From: Chara braunii
Taxonomy: Eukaryota; Streptophyta; Charophyceae; Charales; Characeae
Length of the DNA stretch: 64,000 nucleotides
Assembly: GCA_003427395.1 (NCBI GenBank)
Contig: BFEA01000259.1
Coordinates: forward strand, 146,165 to 210,164
Direction: 5' to 3'
The notes under the pieces: model-generated
Seen by the model: only the letters and a program-made list of their open reading frames with translations
Told to the model about the DNA's origin: nothing
The model's database searches: none
Shown: in pieces, positions 49,764 through 61,348 of the stretch
Numbering within the stretch: position 1 is the stretch's first letter
How the letters are laid out: each line of letters opens with the position of its first letter
Program-made: the position numbers and the translations under genes

Positions 49764-51420
49764 TCACAATACCGGTCGGGCTCGTACGAAGTGATCTTTG
49801 TCTGCTAAAGAGATCGCTGCTATTCGTGTGGCGTTGGGTTCTTTCGTGTCAGGCTCGGGAGGCGCAACCTCCTCGTTTCCTTCCTTCTTCTTCAACATCC
49901 GTTGTATGCGCTGATAGGTGAAGCGCTTCTGATTTTTCTCGCAATGTTGTAGAAGTTTATTGTTCGCTGCTTCAGATATGGTAAGCAGATGTCCTACTGG
50001 GATAGGTACGCGAATATCTAATTGCTTGAGCATTTTCAATACATCAATATCTCCTGTCTGAAACTGTGGTCCAGAATTGGACTCGCGATCGACCCACTCG
50101 AGATCATCTTGGGCCGATCGGATCGCTCCGATCATTCCGGCAAGATGGAGATACTCGAGGGGATCGACCACGTCAGCAACGTCAGAGGAAGAAGCTCCTG
50201 AGGTCGATGCTATTATCGTCGAAGAGAAAGGCTGTTCTAGGGCACACGTTACCAGTTCTCCTCCCTGGTCCGTGTCCATCAGAGCGGCCACTCGTCCTTG
50301 ATTAAGGGCGACAGGGGCCGCAGCAGGGGGAGGCTGATTTCGTTTCGGCAGAAGGCAGTCCCGGGCAAAGTGTCGGGCTGTTTACAGTTAAAACACTCGA
50401 TCTTTCCTGCCGGATTAGCTAGATGAGAAAACTGAGGGGCGAATCCTGGAGCAGGCGGAGCAGGTAACAGTGGAAATGAAGCAGGGGCAGGCCGAGCAGG
50501 AGCTGGATTAGGCTTAATGAGCCTGCTCATTATTTGTTCCATTCGTTCCATATGAGCGGCCTGCATTTGGATCAGGTTGCCCATCCATTCAGACTGCTTA
50601 ATAGTAGCCGTGTGGATCATCTGGGCAAGGTGTAGATTGGTTACGGCCAGCGAGGGGGGTTCAGATGAAGTTCCGCTTTTACGGCTGCGATCGATTGATT
50701 CACCGGGGGAGAGCGAGGAGAAGCAGTCGGGACATCGAAAACGATCCCACCGGAAAGGTCATGGTCGGGGCGGGGATAAAACCGTTCGACCACCTGTAGC
50801 CATGATCGCCTTTTGGCCGTTACATCCCGTATGGTATCTGTAATGTCCTCGTCTCCCTGGCTGATATATTTTTTTATATCAGCCAAGTCTAGCTCCAACG
50901 CTTTCTCATCCCGAGAACTGGTGTATTTTCGGCGGAACCTTTTTCTGCAATTTCCCTTTCAGTGTCGGACTTCGTAGGTGATCAATGAACAGATCTCGAG
51001 CGGATTTCTCATCCTGCCCGACTTTGTCCAACATGGTTTGAAACCGATCGCCGAAATCGGGCAACAACTACCCGGGTCCTTGGGGTCGATTTTTTAGCAC
51101 GTACCAGGCGGCATCTTCACTGACTGTATCGAATCGAGTTAAAAAAGTTGTCTTGAAAGTAGCCCAATCTACCCATGTATGTTTCCTAAACTAGTCATGT
51201 GACGTGTTGCGGAGTAGCAATGTCAGAACGCGGGGGAGATCGGCTGCGTTGTAGTTCTGAGCTTCGACAACCTCCAGACAAGCCTCGGGATGAGTATGGT
51301 TAGGGAAGAAAGGGAAGGGGGCAGGGATGCTAACGATCACCCTAGTACCGTCCACCATTGGTATTGCTGGTGCAGCCGCACTAGACTGAGACCGGGTTAC
51401 TGAGCGATCCCGATGAGTTA
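49764..51420 (-). pseudogene. Gag, zinc knuckle and pol linker (element 3)
   Basis: The linker frame (50291-49764) has GDIDVLKMLKQLDIRVPIPV then GHLLTISEAANN, shared with element 2. Before it, IECFNCKQP begins a CCHC knuckle and, after a one-base shift, HFARDC completes it, so His is present here while element 2 has Gln. The Pro/Ala-rich gag end is at 50400-50520. Gag upstream is in pieces between 50640 and 51400. Confidence 0.7.
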
Positions 51421-51480
51421 GTTGAGGGTATTTCCTACCTCTCGCCAGTTCGACTTATTATCATCAGAACCGACTTGGTC

Positions 51481-51493
51481 GGCTCCGATACCA
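51481..51493 (-). promoter_or_regulatory. Primer-binding site of element 3
   Basis: On the minus strand TGGTATCGGAGCC follows the LTR end GGGCGTGAGGT. It matches the initiator tRNA-Met 3' end in the first seven bases. Confidence 0.75.
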
Positions 51494-54174
51494 ACCTCAC
51501 GCCCTGTGCTGTCTTCTGTTCGGAGTGTTAGCTGTGCGGAAAAGAGGCCCAAAAAAACAACAAGATGGGGTGTGCCAATGATTTTTGGAAATTGAGTGTG
51601 GGGACACTGACGGAACTGAAATCCCCCGTGTTGGTCCGATGGAGCAAGTCGATAGTTTCGCGAGTAGCGGAATGCGCGCGCGGGCCAGGCGGGAAAGAGA
51701 GAGAAGGATTCAAATTTAATCCAAAAAGTATTGTCATGCCTCCCACCGGGCTACAGCCCGTCGTTTAGAACAGAAAGGCTTGGGCACGCTTCGCGTGTCT
51801 CGTTTTCGTATCAAATCCCGTCGTCGTTCGCTGGTTAGTTCCGAGTTTGACGTGGAGGGTCTCAGTCGCGTGGCTTTTTCTGTATGCTCGTCTTCACTCC
51901 GCACACGGTAGTGGAAACCCCTGGACTCGTAGCGCTCAAAACGCTGACATTCGGTGCACAGAGTGCGCGGCTTGTGAGGTTCTACTTCCGTCCACGGAAT
52001 GACGATTAACTCGTTAAATGGCAACAATACCGAGTAAAGTGGGAAGCGCGTATCGATAATAACAAACCCGGCTTCTATGAACCAAAAACAGCAGTTGGCC
52101 GAGGGCCCGGAGGGAAGTAATATTGCCCGCCGATTTCTGCAACGGCGTCTCGTACGTCCCACTCACATACACGTGTCATTTCCTCACTGTAGGGAAAAGG
52201 TCGCGTTGGGATAAGAGATACGGGAGGCTGGCGCCCAATCAAAGGGTACTTGTCAGTCCACATGTCAATCAATCACGAAATATTCCAAGACGTCATCAAA
52301 AGCGATTCGCGCGTTCCCCAATCAATCTTTTTGACACAAGAGAGAGAGCAAACACAGATTAGTTTGATCACGCATATGGCTACGGGTCCGATCAGTTCAA
52401 CACAACGTTGGTCCCTGGACGCCTTGTTTCTTAGGGCCGCCCCGTGGCTCGGCTGCTGATGTCGTGCATCATAAGGCAGATGGCATGCGCAGTGCAAACA
52501 GAGCTACAGATCTAAACACTCTTGCATTCTCGAATAAAATCCCGACGACACTCGTCTTATCAAATCGAAAAAAGTCACGCATCTCTATACATGCATTCAC
52601 TGTGGAAGGTGCGAAAATGAGACATGCACAGGAAAAGATGGATCGCATTGCACAATGCACACGCATCCATCGTTCACAAAACAAGTAGACGGGGTCCTTG
52701 CGTAGGAGGATTACCTAGGAAACTAATGGAAGAGTTCCGGAAGAAGTTCTTTCACGCAAAAGCAGGATGCCAACTCATTCCTACTCAAGAGAAGGACAAT
52801 CATTCAGACCCATCATCATTCAAAAAGAGAGAGAGAGAGAGAGTCGAGGGAAAGAAAGTCGAAAATAGAAGATGACAAGATCCAGGAAGAGAAAAGTTCG
52901 GCGTCACCGCCGTACAGTCACGCAAAAGATAACAATCCACAACAAAGGTGCATTCACCGTTAATTCCAATATGGTCCCGAGCCAATCAACTCAACATCGA
53001 TCCTCATACCCGCACCGACGATCCCGACCGTCGCGTGCTAACTCCCACCACTGCGATCATCACCCTGCTGTCGTATACTCGACACGGTTCACCCAGATCC
53101 CACAGTCCGTCGTGGCGATCCAGCGCGAATTTGGCCAGTCTATCGTCAGCCCGACGGGACTTTCCGACTCGCTTCAAACACTCTGCCTAGCCAATGCTTC
53201 CCGGAAGCTGGCTTGAGAGTCGAGAACGTAAGAGAGATTTGCGGACACGCTTGCGGGTTTTATAGTTACAATAGGGGAGATGGAAGGGGGAGAAGGTGAC
53301 ACGAAAGCTGAGCTGTAAGAGGAGAAGCAGGAGGAGAAGACTTTGAGAAGAGTGCTCTACGAACGCCATGCTGATCCCTCGGAACTCAAGGTTCAACCAA
53401 TCAGATTTGTCGGGCGATAGGAAGGTCCTATCGATCGACGCACCTGATCGGCGTGCGGGAGTTATTGGGGGTCGACCGGGCGTTGTACGCCAGACTTAGA
53501 GGGTGAGAAGAGAAAAGGCGTGAGAGGTGGCGCAAGACGGGTCCAAGATTTAGGTGATCAAGAAAGGGAAATGGGCGCGCGAAAGCAAGGCGGGAGAGAG
53601 AGAGAGGGAGAAGGAAAAACAGTTACGGGGAGAGAGAAAAAGGAGGGAGAAGTGAAGGGAGGCGCGGGAGGGAGCGATGCGGGGGACAGAGAGGAGGAAG
53701 CTTTTGCATGCACGGCGCCGTTAACAAAAAAAAGAAAAAGGCACCGAAACAGTTACAGCTTGCTTCTATCCTAATTCAAAATTGAAATCACCATATCCGC
53801 GCGCGAAAAAGCGACGTGGGAAAAGAAAATCCTACGTCTATTCGTTTTCACGCAAAATTCCGAGAGTTTTCCCCGACGCGCCCAAGAACATTCACACACC
53901 CAAAAAGGACACGTCGAAGTTCCGCTTATCTCGGAATTCCCAACTACCGAGCCCAATTCCCAGTGCGCTCGCTAAGGCGTACGTACATTCCCATGTATTT
54001 CCCGACTTTGCAAAAAGAAAAACAGAACTCATCAGTCGAAAAAGCTCTCAAAAAGGAAAATGCGGCACCCGAAAACAAGAAATCAAAACGGGGGTTTCCT
54101 GGGGTTGGTATGATACAAGCAAAAGAAAGGGTACGAAGGATGGCACGGGGTCGTGAAGTGGTTCGTCACATGCA
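51494..54174 (-). repeat. 5' LTR of element 3 (~2.68 kb)
   Basis: It starts TGTGACGAACC at 54174 and ends next to the primer-binding site. TTAGCGAGCGCACTGGGAAT, GTAGTTGGGAATTCCGAG and AAAACTCTCGGAATTTTGCG match the element 1 LTR in the same order. It contains ORF-L at 51734-52263. Confidence 0.8.
51734..52263 (-). pseudogene. ORF-L (element 3 copy, one frameshift)
   Basis: It begins with MWTD as in element 1, then PPVSLIPTRPFPYSEEMTRV and CEWDVRDAVAEIGGQYYFPP. A shift near 52090 moves it to the frame with GFVIIDTRFPLYSVLLPFNE, LIVIPWTEVEPHKPRTLCTE, CQRFERYESRGFHYRV and a basic end (RRDLIRKRD, SKRRAVARWEA). By eye about 60% of residues match element 1. It ends about 240 bp before the LTR end. 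Confidence 0.7.
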
Positions 54175-55916
54175 TTTACAAACTGCTTTCGTGACTGCGC
54201 CCTACTTGCCCCATTACACTATGTTCTTCTCTCAAATTCGTTTTTGCCTTTCACTACCTTCCTACCACTACTCCTAAGTTGTATGTTGGGTTTGGGCTGT
54301 GGGATGTTTGCCTGATGCTCTTGGTTCTAGTGGTTCTTTGCGGGCTTGCATACTTGAGGATGATTGTTCATTTGCCTTCCAGTCCGATATTGCGTACAAA
54401 TCGTTCAGTTTCCACAGTAGCTCAGTAGGTTCGATAGAAGATTGCATGGATGAGGTCGTGTGTTCAAATTTGCTTATCAGATTCAAGTAGGAGGCAGAAC
54501 CAAGAGATGTACACACTGCCCATAGATTCAGGAAACGGTTGATGAAAAGAGACTTAGTACATACTGTGGTTGGTATGGTAGGTTTCTTGGGGTAAGATTA
54601 GAGTAGGGGGACCCGTTGCTAGTTGGAGATCCGGGGACACTAGGCACGAGAGGGGTTAGGATGAGGGCTCCCCTTAGGACAGCTTGCCCGTGGAATAGGA
54701 AACAGTTGATGAAAAGAGACTTGGTACAATCCATGGTCAATGTCTGAACTAGGACCCTACAGACCCACCCATGGTACAAGGAAACATTTGATGAAAATGA
54801 GACTTAGTACAGTCTATGGCCGGTACTGGTAGGGTTCCTGTGTCGGGGGACCTCTCCACAGGATTGGTTGGGTTGCCTGCCTCCTATGTTTGGTTCACTA
54901 TCTACAAAAAAGAACAAAATACTGATGACAACAGTGTGCACAGGGAACAACCCAACAACAGTAACAACAGCTGTGTACACAAAAAAGAATGATACGAACG
55001 CAAAATAGGTCCACCTATGGGACTTGTAGTGAAACGTCTATACCTAGCACCTGAAGTACCTGGGCGACAAGGCTCGCACAAATATGCTTTGATCAGGGCT
55101 GAGTGGGGTGTGTGGGACTCAGCTTAGCCCTTTTACCTACGACCACAGTTTGGCCAGGTCACCCCCAAGCTTGGAGGGTGACGATCCTGAGTGGTAGACA
55201 CTGAGGTAGGATAGTGGGAGTAGGAGTGCGCCGGGAGAAATTACGAAAGAGGTAGGTTGGGAGGGAGTCCTATAGGATTAGGGGGCCTCTATCACATGGC
55301 CGAGTGCCGAAGGTGACTCTCATATGTCTGTAATCCAACCTCTACAACAACCTGGGCTTAAAAAAAATCATATTAATAAAAAAAACAAAAAAAAAGACTA
55401 CATATAGACAGAGGGGATCCCTGCAAGCATAGGGCCTCACAAAAGAGGTAAATCATGTTGCCCCCCCGCCCCCAACAGCGGTAGTCAGAGATGGGGTGGG
55501 GCCGCCAGTGGGGGTCCGGCTAATGCAAAGACAGAGCATTTTGCCAGTAGCTGTGCCTCCCTTTCTCATAGTCCCCCATCCCTCATACAGTAGCAGCAGT
55601 GCCAGCAGAGGCACTGTCGTAGTTTAAAAAAAAATAAAAACAAAAAATGAAAATAATTGCAGAGATTCTCTCTTCTTTTTTTCTTTCTTTTTTTTTTTGT
55701 ACGGATTGCAGAGGTTCTATCCCCCATCTCTCCAAAGATGGTGCCCACTGACAGTGCACTGTTTCACTTTTTTTCTTTCCGAGTTTTGTTTTTCAATGTT
55801 ATTTATTTCAAATCAGGTCCATGGTTGCAAGCATGGACATGATAGCACCTGAGTGGCCAGGCCCTAACCCTACTCCACCATAGCTCATGCCCTCCTCTTT
55901 TTTTTTTGTATGTGAC
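54175..55916. other. Repeat-rich region without a gene
   Basis: 54425-54475 is a degenerate tRNA-headed piece (GTAGCTCAGTAGGTT ... GTGTGTTCAAATTTG). TTGATGAAAAGAGACTTAGT-type units recur near 54538, 54705 and 54788. 55000-55300 matches the dispersed repeat at 11200-11635. T/A-rich tracts lie at 55624-55700. Confidence 0.45.
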
Positions 55917-55919
55917 ACT

Positions 55920-56328
55920 GGGCCTCGCTCCACTACTCTATACTCTCGAAATTTTGAGAGTAAGGCCTTGCTCCACTCACTCTAGATAGGTGCTCTCGAA
56001 AACGCCCTTCGAGAGCTGTCAGAAAGCACTCTCGAAGGGCACTCTCGAAGTGTCAAGAGTGCCCAGCCTGCGACGACATGCTTTTCCAGTGTGCTCCCTC
56101 GTACCCCCGCTCCGACCATTTTTTTTTGAGAGTGCGCCTCGTGTCCCGACCATCAGAACAGGGCAGCACTGTCTTTTATTGCAGTCAGAGAGCTCGTCTC
56201 ATTCCGCGACTGCATCTCGAGCAAACCCATCTAGAGTAAGTGGTATTTTTTCGAGAGTTTTGCACGTCTGACAGCTCTAGAAGGACTCACGAAACTTTTC
56301 GTGAGTCGAGAGTAGTGGAGCAAGACCC
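55920..56328. mobile_element. TIR element (MITE), 409 bp, ACT duplication
   Basis: It starts GGGCCTCGCTCCACTACTCT and ends AGAGTAGTGGAGCAAGACCC, with ACT on both sides (55917-55919, 56329-56331). The inside has many CTCTCGAA / TTCGAGAG words in both orientations. Same family as 1362-1483. Confidence 0.8.
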
Positions 56329-56679
56329 ACTCTGTGTGAAAACTTGTCTGGGGCAGACTACTAGAGGTGATAAGACCATCCTCCAGGGCCTAGGTCCCGC
56401 TTGCACGGAGTAAGAGAGAGCAGCTCTAGATGACGAAGATCAACAGCCAAAATCCTTTTTTTTTTTGAGAAAACTAGGGCACGGTCAGGGTTGGAGTTTG
56501 AAAATACCTTTTAAACTTCCGTTTTGGAGTGAAGTCCCCTCTGAAGTTTACACTGCAGGCCAAACTCCTCCGTCACGTGGCTGTTGCAGGGCAGAGTTTG
56601 TAACTGCAGTCTAGTCGTCCACGTCGGAGGGCCAGGCCGTTGGCCCCAAAAGAAAAGAAGAAAAAAAGGAAAGATCGTT

Positions 56680-57104
56680 GCCATGTACCTTTCCATATTC
56701 TAGGGGAAGATTCACTCTCTGTTAGTGAATCTTCTCTAGAACATGGAAAGATACAGCGCCATGATTTTTGTCTTTTGTGCCATGGGGATACAGGGGCCCA
56801 ACGTGACAACAACGCAGAGGCCCTGGGGGATACTGGTGCTGACAACAACCCAGTTTCGTTTCATTTTTTTTTCTCTTTTGTCTGTCCTCAGATTTCCCGA
56901 CCTATGCTTGTCATCCTTGGGGCCTCGTGGCTGTGCATCTTCCCATGTTCTAGGGGAAGATTTACTCTCGTTTTGCACATTTCGAGAGTGCTTGAGCCCC
57001 CCTCGCTCCACTACTCTCGGAATGTGCAAAACGAGAGTGAATCTTCCCCTACAACATGGAAAGATGCACCGCCATGATTTTTGTCTTTTGTGCATGTCAA
57101 GAAT
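56680..57104. repeat. Palindromic copies of the CTCGAAA-type repeat, up to the gap
   Basis: 56685-56760 is a hairpin (TAGGGGAAGATTCACTCTCT facing AGTGAATCTTCTCTAGAACA). 56930-57075 is a longer one: GCATCTTCCCATGTTCTAGG, GGAAGATTTACTCTCGTTTT, GCACATTTCGAGAGTG, then its inverse ending ACATGGAAAGATGCA. The arms are about 60 bp. Confidence 0.7.
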
Positions 57105-58095
57105 NNNNNNNNNNNNNNNNNNNNNNNNNNNNNNNNNNNNNNNNNNNNNNNNNNNNNNNNNNNNNNNNNNNNNNNNNNNNNNNNNNNNNNNNNNNNNNNN
57201 NNNNNNNNNNNNNNNNNNNNNNNNNNNNNNNNNNNNNNNNNNNNNNNNNNNNNNNNNNNNNNNNNNNNNNNNNNNNNNNNNNNNNNNNNNNNNNNNNNNN
57301 NNNNNNNNNNNNNNNNNNNNNNNNNNNNNNNNNNNNNNNNNNNNNNNNNNNNNNNNNNNNNNNNNNNNNNNNNNNNNNNNNNNNNNNNNNNNNNNNNNNN
57401 NNNNNNNNNNNNNNNNNNNNNNNNNNNNNNNNNNNNNNNNNNNNNNNNNNNNNNNNNNNNNNNNNNNNNNNNNNNNNNNNNNNNNNNNNNNNNNNNNNNN
57501 NNNNNNNNNNNNNNNNNNNNNNNNNNNNNNNNNNNNNNNNNNNNNNNNNNNNNNNNNNNNNNNNNNNNNNNNNNNNNNNNNNNNNNNNNNNNNNNNNNNN
57601 NNNNNNNNNNNNNNNNNNNNNNNNNNNNNNNNNNNNNNNNNNNNNNNNNNNNNNNNNNNNNNNNNNNNNNNNNNNNNNNNNNNNNNNNNNNNNNNNNNNN
57701 NNNNNNNNNNNNNNNNNNNNNNNNNNNNNNNNNNNNNNNNNNNNNNNNNNNNNNNNNNNNNNNNNNNNNNNNNNNNNNNNNNNNNNNNNNNNNNNNNNNN
57801 NNNNNNNNNNNNNNNNNNNNNNNNNNNNNNNNNNNNNNNNNNNNNNNNNNNNNNNNNNNNNNNNNNNNNNNNNNNNNNNNNNNNNNNNNNNNNNNNNNNN
57901 NNNNNNNNNNNNNNNNNNNNNNNNNNNNNNNNNNNNNNNNNNNNNNNNNNNNNNNNNNNNNNNNNNNNNNNNNNNNNNNNNNNNNNNNNNNNNNNNNNNN
58001 NNNNNNNNNNNNNNNNNNNNNNNNNNNNNNNNNNNNNNNNNNNNNNNNNNNNNNNNNNNNNNNNNNNNNNNNNNNNNNNNNNNNNNNNNNNNNNN
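57105..58095. other. Assembly gap, 991 N
   Basis: Unknown bases. ORFs drawn through the gap are meaningless. The gap lies between a palindrome and a (TG)n(AG)n tract. Confidence 0.99.

Positions 58096-58187
<92 letters not shown>
58096..58187. repeat. Compound microsatellite (TG)n(AG)n
   Basis: About 12 TG units followed by about 33 AG units, directly at the right edge of the gap. Confidence 0.95.
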
Positions 58188-58190
<3 letters not shown>

Positions 58191-59095
58191 CCTTTTTCAT
58201 CTGGTCGCACGTGGATTCAAACATGAGTCCATAGTTCAGTACTTCATGGGTGTACCTAGCTATGGCCAAAATCTCTCAATTTCCGGACGCCAGACCTGCC
58301 CAAGGAGTGGGCTCTCCAAAGTGTCATGACACCTGTCAATTGGTCCGGGGAGCTGCATAGCTCATATGGTTACCTTCTTTCTTTCCCAGTCCGAACTGTT
58401 CTACCCCTTTTGTCGTATTCATGGCATTATTCATCTCAGCCCTAACCTCCATTTGACTTCATGTCAAGCCCAGGTGATGGCGGGCTCTCTTGCCGTAGCC
58501 TATGTAGCGCACCGATCCTTCATGACATGTCTTTGTGCACAGGTTACCAGGCCTTCCCCATGCATTGTGCTTACTGCCAATTCTGTCAGAGCTGACAGGT
58601 CTGTCAGTGCTGTCCTCTTTGTTGCCAGCCACACTTCCTGGGGCATGGTCCCACTTACCAACATTCTGTGTTTCCAGGCATCTATCCTTGTAAGCTACAG
58701 TTCAGATAGAGAAATGTAAGGATTTATTAGATCCTGCAAAGCGTTCTAGTCCTTATTCTTTTTCAACCACTAATACCTTTGCCATCCAGTTTCCGACAAG
58801 TTTTCGCCTAGTCCGGAACTTTTAGGTGGCTGGGCACGACATCGGCTGCCGTTGATAAATCTGATCGGCGGCCGTCGTTTCGTTGCGGCCTGAGGCTCCT
58901 GAAAGGTTGGAGGCCCACTATTTTCCGAACCGACAAAGGTACTAGTTGTTTAACCAAACACAATTTCATTCCCAATCAACATTTGAAAAAAAAATAATAA
59001 TAAATTGTCAATATTCAACTGTCTACTCCGAGTTCCCTACCTCCTGAGTTAACTGCTAGATTTAACTAAATTCGCCTCTGATTTCATATGCTAAT
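58188..59095. other. Unassigned DNA, possible SINE remnants
   Basis: On the minus strand GGACTCATGTTTGAATCCAC (58205-58225) resembles a B box. GCATAGCTCATATGGTTACC at 58355 resembles a weak A box. The 117-codon ORF at 58366-58719 has no known motif. Confidence 0.35.
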
Positions 59096-59665
59096 GGGGC
59101 TCATTAGACACCTCCTCGGAGCTTCCTCGGGCAAAAGGAAAAATTCATTTTGGTTCAAAAGGAAATTTGGGCCCTTCGTTCCACCTGTCCTCGGGGACGT
59201 CGCCCGCGGACATTTCCTTCGAGTGATGTCAGAAAAGAAAAAAGAAAAGAAAAAAAAAATCAAATGTGCTTGAGGCCTTCAGCCAATAGGGTGCCGCCAC
59301 GATCCAGATTCTCGGTTGCAACGTCGCGAGCCTAGGCCGAACAGAGATGGGTTGCACAGAGGTCGCTTTCTTTATCAGGTCAACCAGCATCCAAGCATAC
59401 CACTACCGATAGATAAGGAGGCCTTTCTTATCTTGAGAGAACGATGGTCAACTCTTCTTCAAGCACAGCGTAAGCAAATTCCACTGTGTCAGGCACACCA
59501 CAAAGGTTACTCAGGTTGGAGAGCCGTGTGATGGGCGACCATCTGCCCATGTGCCCGCTCCTCTCCGTGAAACGTGGATTCCTTTTGCCCAAGGGACCAC
59601 GTGTTGTCCCTTGGGCAAAAGGAAGAAATCGTTGGGGAATCCTTGGACCCCAAGGAATTTCCTTC
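59096..59665. mobile_element. Inverted copy of the 41607 MITE, interrupted
   Basis: It starts GGGGCTCATTAGACACCTCC and follows the 41607-42063 element in reverse (AAATTTGGGCCCTTCGTTCC, GGCCTTCAGCCAATAGGGTG, GATCCAGATTCTCGGTTGCA). A foreign stretch of about 215 bp (59330-59545) intervenes, then the match resumes at GTGCCCGCTCCTCTCCGTGA and TTTTGCCCAAGGGACC. The far inverted end is lost. Confidence 0.75.
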
Positions 59666-60994
59666 TGTGCCGGACCCGCCGGGATGGCGGTCCGACAGGA
59701 TGGAGACGAAGGGGTAGAGGAAGGAGGAAGTGGAGATGGAGCTGGAAGGGACGGCGCAGCTCCGACGCAGACTCAACACCGCACGTACTCCAACAAGTCC
59801 AAAAATGATGAATGACGAAAAACAGACAACAGCTGGGGTATACCCCCAGCGGACTGACTGACTGGGCAGGACTGGCTTGGTACCGACAGTGGTACCGGGC
59901 AGGTCTGGAACAGCACACGGCCTGTGGGGTCAGGCCACGGCCTGGTCCCACAGGCCGAACTGGCAAATAGCCAAATAGGTCCTGGTTGTAGGCCAGGGCA
60001 GATTGAGGCCCGATGCACGATCCTCAGACCTGTAATGGATCGCAAGAGCCATAAACACGCTATCCGCAAAGCAGCGGAACTCTGCAATAAAGAAAGCTAA
60101 GAAATCTAGGATGCGGAGCTCCATGCGGAGTCCATGCGATGTAGCCTAAGGTACCTAATGTCACATGTAAAGCAAATGCCTGGTATACATATCCTAACTA
60201 ACAGTAGAAAATGACATGTAGCATGATGCAATCCTAAAGTCCTGGAGGCAATGGCCTCAGTGCTGAAAGGAAAAGAGCAATGTGTCACAAGGTAATGTCA
60301 CGTCGCTGAACCACTAAGAGTGGGATGGTCTCAGAGGGGGTGAATGCAGCCGAAGAATCGAAACTCCTAAGGGCAGTCACACAAGAGGGTGGAATAGGTC
60401 ATCAGGCTCAAGATGGGGGAGTGGGAGCGAAACAAAACCAATGACCCTAACAGATAGACCATCAAGGCGGGTAATGCTCGACGAAAGGGTGACACATGGC
60501 AGACTCGACCATAAAAAAGGGAGCCTGGAATAGGGTAGAGGTATGCCTAATTGGAGGCATGCAATAGCCGGCACTAGGGTGATGAGGGCAATGGGTGAGG
60601 GAAACATGCACACAACTCACCGACTGGGGGAGGAGCGAGCTAGATCTAGGAGCAAGGAAGCCAAGATACCGTTACGGTCCCAATGCCTATGCGATACTAA
60701 GGGAGAGCCCAACTCAAAGAGACCCAGTTAAGTGAGCACAATCATGCGACCGATGCAAGGGAATGTACAAAGTAGGGTGGTGGCATGAAGTAGTCACGTC
60801 CAAAGTAGCTGAGGCCGATAAGATGGCTGAAGTTGAGAAGGTGAATGAAGTCGTCGAAGTGGTCGATGACGTCGATGAAGTAGGAGTCGAGATCGATGTC
60901 GAAGCAGAGCCGCAAAACGCTGATATCTTGAAGAAGCTGATGATAGAGTACCTGATGTTGTGAGTCAGTGCAGTGATAGTAGGTGATCAGAGTG
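59666..60994 (-). other. Non-coding DNA, probably including the 3' UTR of element 4
   Basis: No ORF with recognisable content. GTCGTCGAAGTGGTCGATGA-type GTCGA repeats lie at 60830-60905. The 3' LTR of element 4 cannot be delimited without its 5' copy. Confidence 0.4.
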
Positions 60995-61348
60995 TCAATC
61001 GTCAAGACGCCGAGGACGTTGGCGAGTGCGATGTGGACGCGTGGAGGCGTCCATCTGCTGCTGAAGAACGGCCTCGGAGGGAGCGGGCTCGTCCTCAGCA
61101 ATCTCCTCAGCCGGAGGAGAAAAAGGGTCAGTCGGCTGAGTAGGAGCAGATGTCTTATCACGACGAGCATGATCATATGCACTCACAAACATCCGGGCGT
61201 GGGCCAGGTGCTCGAGGGGCTCCCAAGTAGCCTCCTCATCAGGATAGCCCTTCCAATGCACAAGGTACTCGATGCGTGGAGGGGTGTCGTCGGTAACTTG
61301 ACGAGATATGATGTCGGAAACAACGAACTCCTCGTGACCGTCCACCAT
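60995..61348 (-). pseudogene. Integrase C-terminal chromodomain (element 4)
   Basis: EFVVSDIISRQVTDDTPPRI then EYLVHWKGYPDEEATWEPLE is the chromodomain signature, with the aromatic cage residues Y/W (YLVHWKGY, TWEP). Chromodomains on integrase steer insertion to marked chromatin. A Ser/Pro-rich, basic end follows. A stop at about 61377 separates it from the integrase frame. Confidence 0.9.

Larger units (their letters stand above)
47441..54174 (-). mobile_element. Element 3: Ty3/gypsy retrotransposon, 3'-truncated, minus strand
   Basis: Reading right to left: 5' LTR (54174-51494) with ORF-L, primer-binding site (51493-51481), a broken gag, zinc knuckle, protease, RT and the first part of RNase H, then a cut near 47441. 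Integrase, ORF-X/Y/Z and the 3' LTR are lost. LTR and pol are kin of elements 1 and 2. Confidence 0.85.

Noticed and set aside
56743-58329. Very long ORFs of several hundred codons across 57105-58095
   Set aside because: They are read through 991 N and a dinucleotide repeat; there is no sequence evidence for coding.
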